A stretch of DNA of 64,000 nucleotides from CAZIKB01 sp964539665 (lineage in GTDB: Bacteria > Zhuqueibacterota > Zhuqueibacteria > Oceanimicrobiales > Oceanimicrobiaceae): the NCBI GenBank assembly GCA_964539665.1, contig CAZIKB010000003.1, positions 1 through 64,000 on the forward strand. The letters are read 5' to 3'. Shown in pieces: positions 1 to 7,703 of this stretch. Below the pieces are notes generated by a model that had not been told where the DNA came from, made no database searches, and saw only the letters and a program-made list of their open reading frames with translations. The stretch's first letter is position 1. Each line of letters begins with the position of its first letter. Both the position numbers and the translations under genes were made by a program.

Positions 1-71
1 TTATAAGGAAAACTCCTCTTATTTTTTTGAGTATTTATGAATTATTCAGGCTAAGTTGAAGGGAGGGAATC

Positions 72-833
72 TTGAAAACAAAAAATAGAAAATTTCACTG
101 TAATTCAATTGCTGCTGTTTTATTAATAATCTTATTTTGCACATGCTCATGTTCATCCCAAAAATCAAATGAGCTACCTAATGACATTAAATGGGTAACA
201 GCCTCCGTGGAATATGCGGCACTCTGCACCCAGACCTATCGCAATGCCTGGATGGCTGTGAAAAAAACTGCCGGATCTGAAACCAAAAACTGGGTAGTGG
301 TGCTTGATGTTGATGAAACCGTGCTGGATAATTCAAAATATGCGCTTGAGCGGGCTGCGGTAAATTCTGCATATACAAAAGAGTCCTGGGTAAACTGGGT
401 TTTTCGAAAGGAGGCCGTTTTAGTACCTGGCGCTAAAACTTTTATTGACAACGTACGGACTTTGGGCCCAAAAGCGCACATAGCCTACATCACCAATCGT
501 GATTTTGAACAGGAGCAACCTACCATTGAGAATCTGCAGAAATACGGCTTGTTTAAAGAAGGTGATTTTATGCTTACCAGAAAGAGTCGTGAAGATACAA
601 AAGTGGATCGACGGCGTTGTCTGGAGACGGGGAGCGGCCGCTGTGAAGGAAAAGGACCAATGATAATTCTGGCGCTTTTGGGTGATAATGTCCGCGATTT
701 CATACCTATGCAAGGAAGCGAAAATGCCAGGCAATATCGTGATAGCAGACTTGCTGAGGATTTGAATTGGGGACAAAAATATTTTGTGCTGCCCAATCCG
801 ACCTATGGTTCCTGGGAACAGGATTACCAGTAG
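72..833 (+). CDS. HAD-superfamily acid phosphatase, e(P4)/class B-like lipoprotein
   Basis: Predicted membrane-anchored phosphatase of the acid phosphatase (class B / e(P4)) HAD family, which dephosphorylates nucleotides or other phosphomonoesters outside the cytoplasm. The N-terminus is a lipoprotein-type signal: a basic start, a hydrophobic run, then several Cys residues near 24-28 (CTCSCSS). HAD motif I reads LDVDETVLDN (DxDxT) near residues 77-86. A Thr/Asn motif (ITNRDF) and a late acidic motif (LLGDNVRDF) follow. Length of 253 aa fits the family. The start is TTG, chosen because a strong GGGAGGGA ribosome site sits just upstream and the signal peptide begins there. Family assignment is firm; substrate is not known. 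Confidence 0.85.
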   Translation: MKTKNRKFHCNSIAAVLLIILFCTCSCSSQKSNELPNDIKWVTASVEYAALCTQTYRNAWMAVKKTAGSETKNWVVVLDVDETVLDNSKYALERAAVNSAYTKESWVNWVFRKEAVLVPGAKTFIDNVRTLGPKAHIAYITNRDFEQEQPTIENLQKYGLFKEGDFMLTRKSREDTKVDRRRCLETGSGRCEGKGPMIILALLGDNVRDFIPMQGSENARQYRDSRLAEDLNWGQKYFVLPNPTYGSWEQDYQ

Positions 834-943
834 TTCTTTTCACGGTAAAGACGCAGAAGTGAGTTAATTTTTATTTGAAATATTTTTGACTTTAGATTCG
901 AGGTTTATTAAATTTTGAAAGCTAAAAAATCAACCTTTTAAAT

Positions 944-1756
944 ATGAACGAACACTCTGAAATCACTTTCTTCAAACTCTCGGCAACAGGAAATGATTTT
1001 ATTCTTATTGATAATCGACAGAATTTAGTGTCGGGTCTGGATAAAGGTTATTTCCGGCAAATTTGTCAACGCCGGACCTCGGTTGGTGCAGATGGCGTGC
1101 TGCTTATCGAAAAGTGTCCGGAGTATGATTTTCGCATGCGCTATTTTAACGCGGATGGCTCTGAAGCTGCCTGTGGAAACGGCGCCCGAAGCGCGGCTTA
1201 TTTTGCCTGCAAGAAAGGTTTAGCGGGACAGCGCTTATCGTTTATGGTTGAAAACGAAAGTTATGAAGCTTATGTTAAAGGAAATATAGTGAAACTCAAA
1301 ATGCCTGCAGCGCGGGATTTAAGTCAATCCGTCGGTGTTGTGGAAGAAAATGGCTTTAAAGAAGGTGGTTTTATAAATACAGGGGTGCCGCACTATGTTT
1401 TGTTTGGAAATGATATCGATGAAATCGATGTCTACAATTTAGGCCGAAAGTACCGTTTACATTCAAAGTTTCATCCGGAAGGCACAAATGTGAATTTTGC
1501 TGAGGTTCTCTCGGAGAATAAAATCAAATTGCGAACTTATGAAAGGGGGGTAGAAAATGAGACGTTGTCATGTGGCACAGGCTGCGTGGCTTCTGCTTAT
1601 TTGGCAAATATTCAGAACAAAACCCGCTTTCCAACGGAGATTTTGACGCGAGGCGGAAAACTGCGGATTTTGAGAGACGAGCACAGTGAGCGCTTGTATT
1701 TAGAAGCTGAAGTAAAACTGGTTTATGAAGGAAAATTAATTATGGACAGAAGGTGA
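944..1756 (+). CDS. dapF: Diaminopimelate epimerase
   Basis: Converts LL- to meso-diaminopimelate in the lysine/peptidoglycan pathway; cytoplasmic. Both catalytic Cys motifs are present: ACGNGARS with Cys77 and SCGTGC with Cys210. The N-terminal signature FFKLSATGNDFILID is typical. Length of 270 aa is normal. Meso-DAP is the usual peptidoglycan cross-linking residue in Gram-negative bacteria, which fits the rest of the window. The following NYN-domain gene starts 30 bp downstream, so the two may be cotranscribed. Confidence 0.95.
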   Translation: MNEHSEITFFKLSATGNDFILIDNRQNLVSGLDKGYFRQICQRRTSVGADGVLLIEKCPEYDFRMRYFNADGSEAACGNGARSAAYFACKKGLAGQRLSFMVENESYEAYVKGNIVKLKMPAARDLSQSVGVVEENGFKEGGFINTGVPHYVLFGNDIDEIDVYNLGRKYRLHSKFHPEGTNVNFAEVLSENKIKLRTYERGVENETLSCGTGCVASAYLANIQNKTRFPTEILTRGGKLRILRDEHSERLYLEAEVKLVYEGKLIMDRR

Positions 1757-1786
1757 ATTGTATAAACGCAAAAAGGCACGTTCAGG

Positions 1787-2269
1787 ATGAATAAAATTAT
1801 CATCGACGGCTACAACATGATTCATCGCGTGCCGGAGCTTTGTCAGTTTTTATCCGAAAGTTTAGAACGGTCACGGGAAGAATTAATTCGTCAATTAAAA
1901 TCATATCTTTTAACCAAAAAAGTTGAAGCCACATTAATTTTTGACGGGAATCATCCACCAATTGGAATTGACCCGATAAGACAAAGCAGGTCATTAAAAA
2001 TAATATTTTCGCGATATCCCTTCAAAGCCGATCCGCTTATTAAGGAATTGATCAAGAAAGAGCAACATCAAAAAAGCTTGATTATTGTAACAGATGACTC
2101 GGATATTATTCAGTTTGCCAAAACGCATCAAACAAAGGTGCTGTCAACAGTAGAATTTTATAACCGGATGATGAAGCGATTTCAAAATCATGATATCTAC
2201 CATAAATTTGATAAAGACCTCTCTGAGGAGGAGTTAGCTGAGTGGCTGAGAATATTTGGAGAAAAATAA
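1787..2269 (+). CDS. NYN-domain (YacP-like) predicted RNase
   Basis: Small PIN/NYN-fold protein of the YacP/DUF901 type, predicted to bind or cleave RNA. The opening IIIDGYNMIHRVP carries the family's first acidic residue. Further Asp residues follow in LIFDGNHPP and VTDDSDIIQFA, as expected for a metal-dependent nuclease site. Length of 160 aa fits the family. The end overlaps the start of the downstream sensor kinase by 28 bp, which suggests translational coupling. The function is inferred from fold family only. Confidence 0.75.
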   Translation: MNKIIIDGYNMIHRVPELCQFLSESLERSREELIRQLKSYLLTKKVEATLIFDGNHPPIGIDPIRQSRSLKIIFSRYPFKADPLIKELIKKEQHQKSLIIVTDDSDIIQFAKTHQTKVLSTVEFYNRMMKRFQNHDIYHKFDKDLSEEELAEWLRIFGEK

Positions 2270-3636
2270 AATTCTTCAAAAACCGCAACTCCAATTTAGA
2301 TGAGAAGCTGTTGCGCCGGCGCAAGGCCATGGTCACCGGCATAGTTGTGCTTACCATTATGATTCTTTTTGGATTCATCTTCGCGAGCTGGAATTTTCTG
2401 CAGGAAATGGGCTCCTTTTTAGAAGATGAATTAGGCAGACGATTGCTTTCTGTCGCCACATTGACTTCCAAAATTATTGAATCAGGTGACTTTCCTTTCT
2501 TTGTTGAATCAGACAGGTTAAGGATTATTTTACCAGAATTGCAAGAGGATTTAGTGCAGGTGCACAAGGAAAATCAATTACAGGGTGTGTATTTGATTAA
2601 CGAATCTTATCGTATTTTTGCGGGCAGTCCGGATATATTTACTTATGGTGAAAGGGTGACATTTTTAGAAGAGGACAGCCTGACATTAAATCAAGCTGTG
2701 GCTGGCATTACTGCCGTGGCGCCCATGCAATTGGTAGCCGGCAATCGATTTAAAAGCGCCTTCGCGCCGGTAATGGGACCGCTGAATGATGTTGTCGCTA
2801 TTGTGGTTGTGCAAGCCAGCGCCGACTTTTTTGATCTTATTCTGTTTTTCCAAAGGGGATTAATTTTAGGTGGACTGGTCAGTGTTACATTAGCCGTGTT
2901 ATTCTCAGTGTTTTTATTCTGGGCAATTACCCTTCTGACTAAAACCCATGAGTCGCTTCGTAAGTCAGAACGATTAGCAGCTATGGGACAGATGGCGGCA
3001 ACGGTGGCGCATGAAATACGCAATCCACTGGGCATCATAAAAAGCACGGCCGACGTCCTGCAATCAAAATATAACACCAATGAAGAATCCGATGAGTTGT
3101 TTGAGTTCATTCCCAGCGAAGTACGACGGCTCAATCGACTTGTCAGCGCTTTCCTTACTTTTGCCCGGGACCGGGAACTGGAAGTAAATGCTTCAGACCT
3201 CAGGGTGACAGTTGAGAAGACTTTGAGCTCATTAGAAGATGAAATATCTCAGGCGAATGTAAAACTTGAAACGGAAATGGAAAACCTGCCGACAGTTAAC
3301 CACGACGGAGACGCCATAAATCAGGTGATTTTAAATTTAACTTTAAATGCCATTCAGTCCATGAACGGCGGCGGGACGATTGTTGTTCGGTTAATAAACG
3401 AAACACGCAAAGGCCGGCTGCTGGTCAAAGTTGAAATCCAGGATACCGGCTGCGGCTTTGATACAGATTCAGAAAATATCTTTGAACCATTTTATACAAC
3501 TAAATCTTCAGGAAGTGGTTTGGGTTTAGCTATTTGCAAACGCCTCGTTGAAAAACACGACGGTTGGATTGAGGTTGAAAGCGAAAAAGGTAGGGGTACG
3601 AAAATGCAGTTTTATTTGCCGGTAGATATTAAATAA
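2242..3636 (+). CDS. Two-component sensor histidine kinase
   Basis: Membrane sensor kinase and likely partner of the sigma-54 response regulator at 4311. One membrane segment lies near residues 30-50 and a second near 200-225, enclosing an extracytoplasmic sensor region. The HisKA domain follows with phospho-acceptor His257 in HEIRNP, then a HATPase domain with N box (LNLTLNAIQSM), G1 (DTGCGFD) and G2 (GSGLGLAICK). The start is GTG at 2242, preceded by GAGGAGGAG inside the upstream gene; the overlap makes this start credible. Kinase and regulator are split by a toxin-antitoxin-like gene pair, an unusual arrangement. The signal sensed is unknown. Confidence 0.9.
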   Translation: MAENIWRKIKFFKNRNSNLDEKLLRRRKAMVTGIVVLTIMILFGFIFASWNFLQEMGSFLEDELGRRLLSVATLTSKIIESGDFPFFVESDRLRIILPELQEDLVQVHKENQLQGVYLINESYRIFAGSPDIFTYGERVTFLEEDSLTLNQAVAGITAVAPMQLVAGNRFKSAFAPVMGPLNDVVAIVVVQASADFFDLILFFQRGLILGGLVSVTLAVLFSVFLFWAITLLTKTHESLRKSERLAAMGQMAATVAHEIRNPLGIIKSTADVLQSKYNTNEESDELFEFIPSEVRRLNRLVSAFLTFARDRELEVNASDLRVTVEKTLSSLEDEISQANVKLETEMENLPTVNHDGDAINQVILNLTLNAIQSMNGGGTIVVRLINETRKGRLLVKVEIQDTGCGFDTDSENIFEPFYTTKSSGSGLGLAICKRLVEKHDGWIEVESEKGRGTKMQFYLPVDIK

Positions 3637-3674
3637 AAATAATAGTTAATAATAATTTATAGGTGGATTAAATA

Positions 3675-3917
3675 ATGAAAAAAGAAGAACTGCTCAATAG
3701 AATAACTGTTAATCCAGATATTTTGTTGGGTAAACCTACCATACGCGGGTTGCGAATATCTGTAGAACAAGTTTTAAATGCTTTAGCTAATAATGTACCT
3801 GTTTCTGATTTACTCAAAGACTATCCAGAATTAGAACCTGAAGATATACAAGCGGTTTTAGCTTATGCGGCACAAAGAGTTGAAGAAGAAAGAGTGTACA
3901 AGGTTGATGTCGCGTGA
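3675..3917 (+). CDS. DUF433-family antitoxin (VapB45-like)
   Basis: 80-aa protein of the DUF433 family, which typically acts as antitoxin and autorepressor next to a DUF5615 PIN-like toxin. The family pattern is clear: ITVNPDILLGKPTIRGLRISVEQVL, followed by a second helical half (LLKDYPELEPEDIQAVLAYA). A ribosome site (AGGTGG) precedes the ATG. The stop codon overlaps the GTG of the next gene (GTGA), typical of such pairs. It sits between a histidine kinase and its regulator, which suggests insertion of a mobile TA cassette. Toxin-antitoxin activity is inferred from family knowledge. Confidence 0.8.
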   Translation: MKKEELLNRITVNPDILLGKPTIRGLRISVEQVLNALANNVPVSDLLKDYPELEPEDIQAVLAYAAQRVEEERVYKVDVA

Positions 3918-4270
3918 CTGATAAACCAAAATTTCTAATCGATGTTGGAGTCGGTATTATAGTTGAAGACTGGTTGAAATCTCAGGACTTTGACGTCCAA
4001 TCTATCAGGAATTTGAATCCTAAAATGCCGGATGTTGATATTGTGAAATTAGCTGAAAAAGAGCAAAGGATTGTTATCACTATGGATAAGGACTTTGGTA
4101 CTTTAGTTTATAGTAGCAATTTAAAACATTGTGGAGTTCTATTACTTCGATTAGATAATACTTCAAGTGTTGAAAAGTTTAATGTTATTAAGGATATTTT
4201 CGCTAATTATCATGATCAGTTGTCAAATCATTTTTGTGTTTACCAAAATAATACTTTAAGAATTCGGTAA
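3914..4270 (+). CDS. DUF5615-family PIN-like toxin
   Basis: 118-aa protein of the DUF5615 (Mut7-C/PIN-like) family, partner of the DUF433 protein upstream. Candidate acidic metal-binding residues are visible in FLIDVGVG (Asp), PDVDIVKLA (Asp) and ITMDKDFGTLV (Asp-Asp). The usual DEN motif after the first strand reads DVG here, so one acidic position may be lost and nuclease activity could be weakened. The GTG start overlaps the antitoxin stop. Predicted role is an RNase toxin, inferred from the family. Confidence 0.75.
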   Translation: MTDKPKFLIDVGVGIIVEDWLKSQDFDVQSIRNLNPKMPDVDIVKLAEKEQRIVITMDKDFGTLVYSSNLKHCGVLLLRLDNTSSVEKFNVIKDIFANYHDQLSNHFCVYQNNTLRIR

Positions 4271-4310
4271 TTGTAGTCAATTTAATTAAATTAAAATAGG
4301 AATCCTGCCC

Positions 4311-5660
4311 ATGCTCAAAGGCAATATCCTCATCATCGACGATGAGCCCAAAATGTGTAAAGTATTAAAATTTGCGTTAGAACCAGATGGTCACTCGGTT
4401 ACCACGGCAGAGAATGCTGAAACTGGTTTGGAGGCTTTCAAGAGCTTTTCTTTTGACCTGGTCATAACCGATCTTAAAATGCCTGGCAAAGACGGACTTT
4501 TTGTTTTAGATAAGGTGAAAAAGCAGAACCCCAAAACGGAGGTCATCATGATGACCGCTTACGCCACTGCCCAAAATGCCGTCGAAGCCATGAAAAAAGG
4601 CGCGTATGATTATATCATCAAACCGTTTGAAATGGACGAGCTTAAATTAAAGGTTAAGCATATCATGGAAAAACGGCAGTTGACTGAGGAGAATGTTCAG
4701 CTTAGAAAAGAACTTAAAAATAAATATTCTTTAGAAAATATGATTGGCCAGAGCGGTGTTATGCAGGAAGTCTACAAAATGGTAGAAAGAGTAGCGCCCA
4801 CTGATGCTACCGTACTGATTCGCGGGGAAAGTGGCACAGGAAAAGAGTTAGTAGCCCAGGCCATTCATAATTTAAGTCCGCGAACCGCTGAACCTTTTAT
4901 CGCGGTAAATTGCGGCGCCTTGCCGGAAAATTTACTGGAAAGTGAAATATTTGGGCACGAGAAAGGCGCTTTTACCGGTGCGGATAAATTGAAATTAGGT
5001 AGATTCGAATTAGCCGGCAGCGGCACTATCTTTTTAGATGAAATCGGCGATGTTTCTCCTTCGACTCAAATTAAACTGCTGCGGGTTTTGCAAAATCGAC
5101 AGCTTGAACGCCTCGGAGGCACCAGGACCATTGATAATAAGGCCCGTACGATTACGGCCACCAACCGGGATTTAGAAGAAGCATTACAAGATGGAAATTT
5201 TCGTGAAGATCTCTACTATCGAATAAATGTTTTCCCAATTTATTTACCTCCACTTCGGGAGAGAAAAGAGGACATTCCTGACCTGGCGTCTCATTTTCTT
5301 AAAAAGTTTCAAATGGATGAGCAGGCAATTGAAAGTAGAGCCCTGGAACTTTTGATGAATTACCGTTGGCCTGGAAATGTTCGGGAGCTTGAAAACGTCA
5401 TTGAGCGTTCTTTAATCATGACCACTACAGGAGTGATTAAGGAAATTGATTTACCGCCTCATGTCAGAAATGCACCAGCTAAAAGCAGCAGGAATACTTT
5501 AGAAATTTCTCGTGAAGGACTTTCACTCGAGGAAGTAGAAAAGAATTTAATTAAAGATGCGCTGGATCGAGCTGGGGGAAATAAAAGTAAAGCTGCAAAA
5601 CTGCTTGGAATTACCCGCAGAAAGCTGTACTCAATGATGGAGAGATTGGGTGGATTTTAA
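4311..5660 (+). CDS. Sigma-54-dependent response regulator (NtrC family)
   Basis: Three-domain transcription activator. The receiver domain has phospho-acceptor Asp54 (TDLKMPG). The AAA+ sigma-54 interaction domain has Walker A GESGTGKE (residues 172-179), the GAFTGA sigma-54 contact loop and Walker B (IFLDEIGD). The C-terminal Fis-type helix-turn-helix reads GGNKSKAAKLLGITRRKLY. Length of 449 aa is typical. It should activate -24/-12 promoters after phosphorylation, probably by the kinase at 2242. A palindrome and a strong -24/-12 site lie immediately downstream, so the next gene is the prime target candidate. Confidence 0.95.
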   Translation: MLKGNILIIDDEPKMCKVLKFALEPDGHSVTTAENAETGLEAFKSFSFDLVITDLKMPGKDGLFVLDKVKKQNPKTEVIMMTAYATAQNAVEAMKKGAYDYIIKPFEMDELKLKVKHIMEKRQLTEENVQLRKELKNKYSLENMIGQSGVMQEVYKMVERVAPTDATVLIRGESGTGKELVAQAIHNLSPRTAEPFIAVNCGALPENLLESEIFGHEKGAFTGADKLKLGRFELAGSGTIFLDEIGDVSPSTQIKLLRVLQNRQLERLGGTRTIDNKARTITATNRDLEEALQDGNFREDLYYRINVFPIYLPPLRERKEDIPDLASHFLKKFQMDEQAIESRALELLMNYRWPGNVRELENVIERSLIMTTTGVIKEIDLPPHVRNAPAKSSRNTLEISREGLSLEEVEKNLIKDALDRAGGNKSKAAKLLGITRRKLYSMMERLGGF

Positions 5661-5712
5661 TTTGCGGGGATGTAATTTTTTTGAATTTTGCACCATTTCG
5701 TACACTTTTCTT

Positions 5713-5728
5713 TGTACCGTACGGTACA
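5713..5728. promoter_or_regulatory. Perfect 16-bp palindrome, candidate enhancer for the sigma-54 regulator
   Basis: The sequence TGTACCGTACGGTACA is identical to its own reverse complement. It lies about 107 bp upstream of the -24 element of the promoter at 5835, a normal distance for an NtrC-type upstream activator site. A half-site-like CGTACA lies just upstream near 5699. That the regulator at 4311 binds here is inference from position and symmetry. Confidence 0.55.
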
Positions 5729-5834
5729 GTCTCTAGGGAATTAGAAAAGCAAAAATATTTGCACACTAATTATCCATTCCATAACTCTTTTATTTTTAAC
5801 GAATACGATCATAATTTTCAAGGATTAGGTTGTA

Positions 5835-5850
5835 TGGCATATCATTTGCC
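5835..5850 (+). promoter_or_regulatory. Sigma-54 (-24/-12) promoter
   Basis: TGGCATATCATTTGCC matches the consensus TGGCAYRN4TTGC, with GG and GC exactly 12 bp apart. Transcription would start near 5861, about 33 bp before the ATG of the downstream helical-repeat gene. It directly follows the gene for a sigma-54 response regulator. Confidence 0.75.
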
Positions 5851-5893
5851 AAAATCAAAGAGAATAAAACATGTGTTTTTATAGGATTGTATC

Positions 5894-7414
5894 ATGGCTA
5901 AATTGATAATAAAAATATTAATTTTTATGATGGCTTATAGTTTTTTCATTGTTCATGATAGCTCAAGTCAAACTTCTAACCAATTAATGGGCGATATAGA
6001 AAGATTAAACAGCCAATTGGTGGATGCAAAAAAACTGGCGTTCGCTTTTAAAAATGAGAGGGCTCAACAATTATTAGTGCAAGCAGAGCAATTACGAAAT
6101 ACAGCTGTCAAAGCGCTTAATAATAAGAATGTTCTTGTTGCAAAAAGGAACATCGACCATGCAGTTGTCAAAGTAAAGGAAGCTGTTAATGTTGTTATTG
6201 ATGGTCCTGTCAAGAGATTGCGCAGCCGTCTGGAACAATTGCTGAGAAAGGCTGATCAAGAGGTTCTGGGCAGACATCACAAAGAAGCAGAAAGAGTCCT
6301 GCGCCAGGCGAAAAAAAATCGTGACGCGGCTGTGCAAGCCTTTTTCAATCAAAAATACTTGAAATCTTTAGAGCATTATCGGGTTGCAGAAAACCTTGCG
6401 AAACGCGCTCTGGATTTGGTGAAGAGTTCCAATAATCCAACTCTGGATAAGATACTTGAGGAGAAACAGAGATTTGAAATATTGCGGGATCGAGCAAGGA
6501 AATTAGTTAATAAGAGTGCCAACACAAGTACAAAGCAGATTTTCGATCAGGCCATTAAATTGTATCAGTCAGCAGAAAAAGCCGTTAAAAACAGCAATCT
6601 TCAATTAGCAAAGAAATTTTACAACCAGAGCATATTACTTTTACTTAGAGCTATGGACATAGCCAAAGACGAGTCACCCGAGGCGATAAATCAAGTGGAA
6701 GTAGCTCTTTTCAGGCTGCGTGAATTAATCGACAACTCCAAAGAGATTATTCAAAAGGCCAATTTTCCACGGGCAAAACCACCTTTCGAACGGGCTAAGA
6801 GATTTGCCAGAGAAGCTGAGGTAGCCGCAAGAAATGGCAATAACCAGGTAGCCTTACGGAAAATAGATTTAGCTGAGAAAATGATAAATCGGGCTCGAAG
6901 TATTTCCCGGAATAGAGCTGCCCCGGATGTTTCTAATAGGATATTTCAAGAGATCGAGAATGCCAAATCAGATATATCTGAGACTGAAATGAAACTAACC
7001 GCGGATTCACCGCAAGACGCAAGTGTATTAATTAATATGGCAAAATCAACTATTAGCAGGGCAGAACAGTCTGCAAATGCAGGATTTACCCGTTTTGCTT
7101 TAGAAGAAATTCTCGCGGCTCAAAGATTCCTCACCAAAGCGGAAAGCATTCTCACGGAACGGGAAACCTCAACAATTTCAAGAGAAAGAATCCAACAAAA
7201 ATTAAACCAACTAGATGTGGTCATTTCACAATCGGAAAGTAAAATTGCCCTGTCAAATCAGGAGTGGAATAAGCGCTTGTTCCAGGGAACTAAAGATGTT
7301 CGAAAATTTGTTGTGGATTCAATTCAAAAGGGAAATTACCGGGCAGCGGAGGAAGGAATTAAAGTAGCGTTTGAATTAATAAATAAAAGCTTAAAAGATA
7401 TTCCCGGGAATTAA
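5894..7414 (+). CDS. Secreted helical-repeat protein of unknown function
   Basis: 506-aa protein with an N-terminal signal peptide (hydrophobic run to about residue 25, ending DSSSQ), then almost entirely charged helical repeats rich in Ala, Lys, Glu, Arg and Gln. Repeating units resemble a helix hairpin with the pattern A-x-x-x-A/x-x-L-V, for example HAVVKVKEAVN, YRVAENLAKRALDLV and DLAEKMINRARS. It looks like a tandem helical-hairpin or TPR-like periplasmic rod; no catalytic motif is visible. I do not recognise a named family. Expression is probably controlled by the sigma-54 promoter at 5835. The repeat adhesin-like gene lies downstream and may share a cell-surface role. Confidence 0.7.
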   Translation: MAKLIIKILIFMMAYSFFIVHDSSSQTSNQLMGDIERLNSQLVDAKKLAFAFKNERAQQLLVQAEQLRNTAVKALNNKNVLVAKRNIDHAVVKVKEAVNVVIDGPVKRLRSRLEQLLRKADQEVLGRHHKEAERVLRQAKKNRDAAVQAFFNQKYLKSLEHYRVAENLAKRALDLVKSSNNPTLDKILEEKQRFEILRDRARKLVNKSANTSTKQIFDQAIKLYQSAEKAVKNSNLQLAKKFYNQSILLLLRAMDIAKDESPEAINQVEVALFRLRELIDNSKEIIQKANFPRAKPPFERAKRFAREAEVAARNGNNQVALRKIDLAEKMINRARSISRNRAAPDVSNRIFQEIENAKSDISETEMKLTADSPQDASVLINMAKSTISRAEQSANAGFTRFALEEILAAQRFLTKAESILTERETSTISRERIQQKLNQLDVVISQSESKIALSNQEWNKRLFQGTKDVRKFVVDSIQKGNYRAAEEGIKVAFELINKSLKDIPGN

Positions 7415-7496
7415 ACTACACAGTCAAATAGGAGGTGGTAAAAACTAAAGTACAAATCCATTGTAAAACAGACAAAACTCAACTAAATAAAAAGTG

Positions 7497-7568
7497 CCCC
7501 GCCAGGCCACTGGAAGCCTGTTTAAATGCCCAGGTAAGGATTTCCAAAACGGCGGGACTGCTTGGAAA
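7497..7568 (+). ncRNA. Candidate structured leader RNA (pseudoknot-capable)
   Basis: A GC-rich island in an AT-rich leader upstream of the 1012-aa secreted protein. A hairpin CAGGC/GCCTG (7503-7507 with 7516-7520) is followed by a stem TTTCCAA/TTGGAAA (7541-7547 with 7562-7568). The loop of that stem holds GGCGGG (7551-7556), which complements CCCGCC just 5' of the first hairpin (7498-7503), giving a possible pseudoknot. The layout is riboswitch-like, but I could not match it to a known class. The rest of the 7415-7703 gap holds Shine-Dalgarno-like purine runs near 7430 and 7600 without a following ORF. Confidence 0.4.
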
Positions 7569-7703
7569 CCAATATTGTAATATTCATATATCGGGCCGCA
7601 AGGAGGTATAGTTGGATTATATTTTAGTTTGAATAGAATTAATGTAATTTATTTATCCAAAAATGTCATTGAAAATTTAAGTTGAAATCGTGGAGGTAAA
7701 ATT

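Noticed and set aside
5681..5884. 67-codon ORF between the sigma-54 regulator and the helical-repeat gene
   Set aside because: It covers the palindrome and the -24/-12 promoter, has a TTG start without a ribosome site, and its product looks like random AT-rich translation.
7415..7703. Known cobalamin, SAM or cyclic-di-GMP riboswitch before the 1012-aa protein
   Set aside because: Short stretches resemble parts of these RNAs, but the conserved cores are not present in order.
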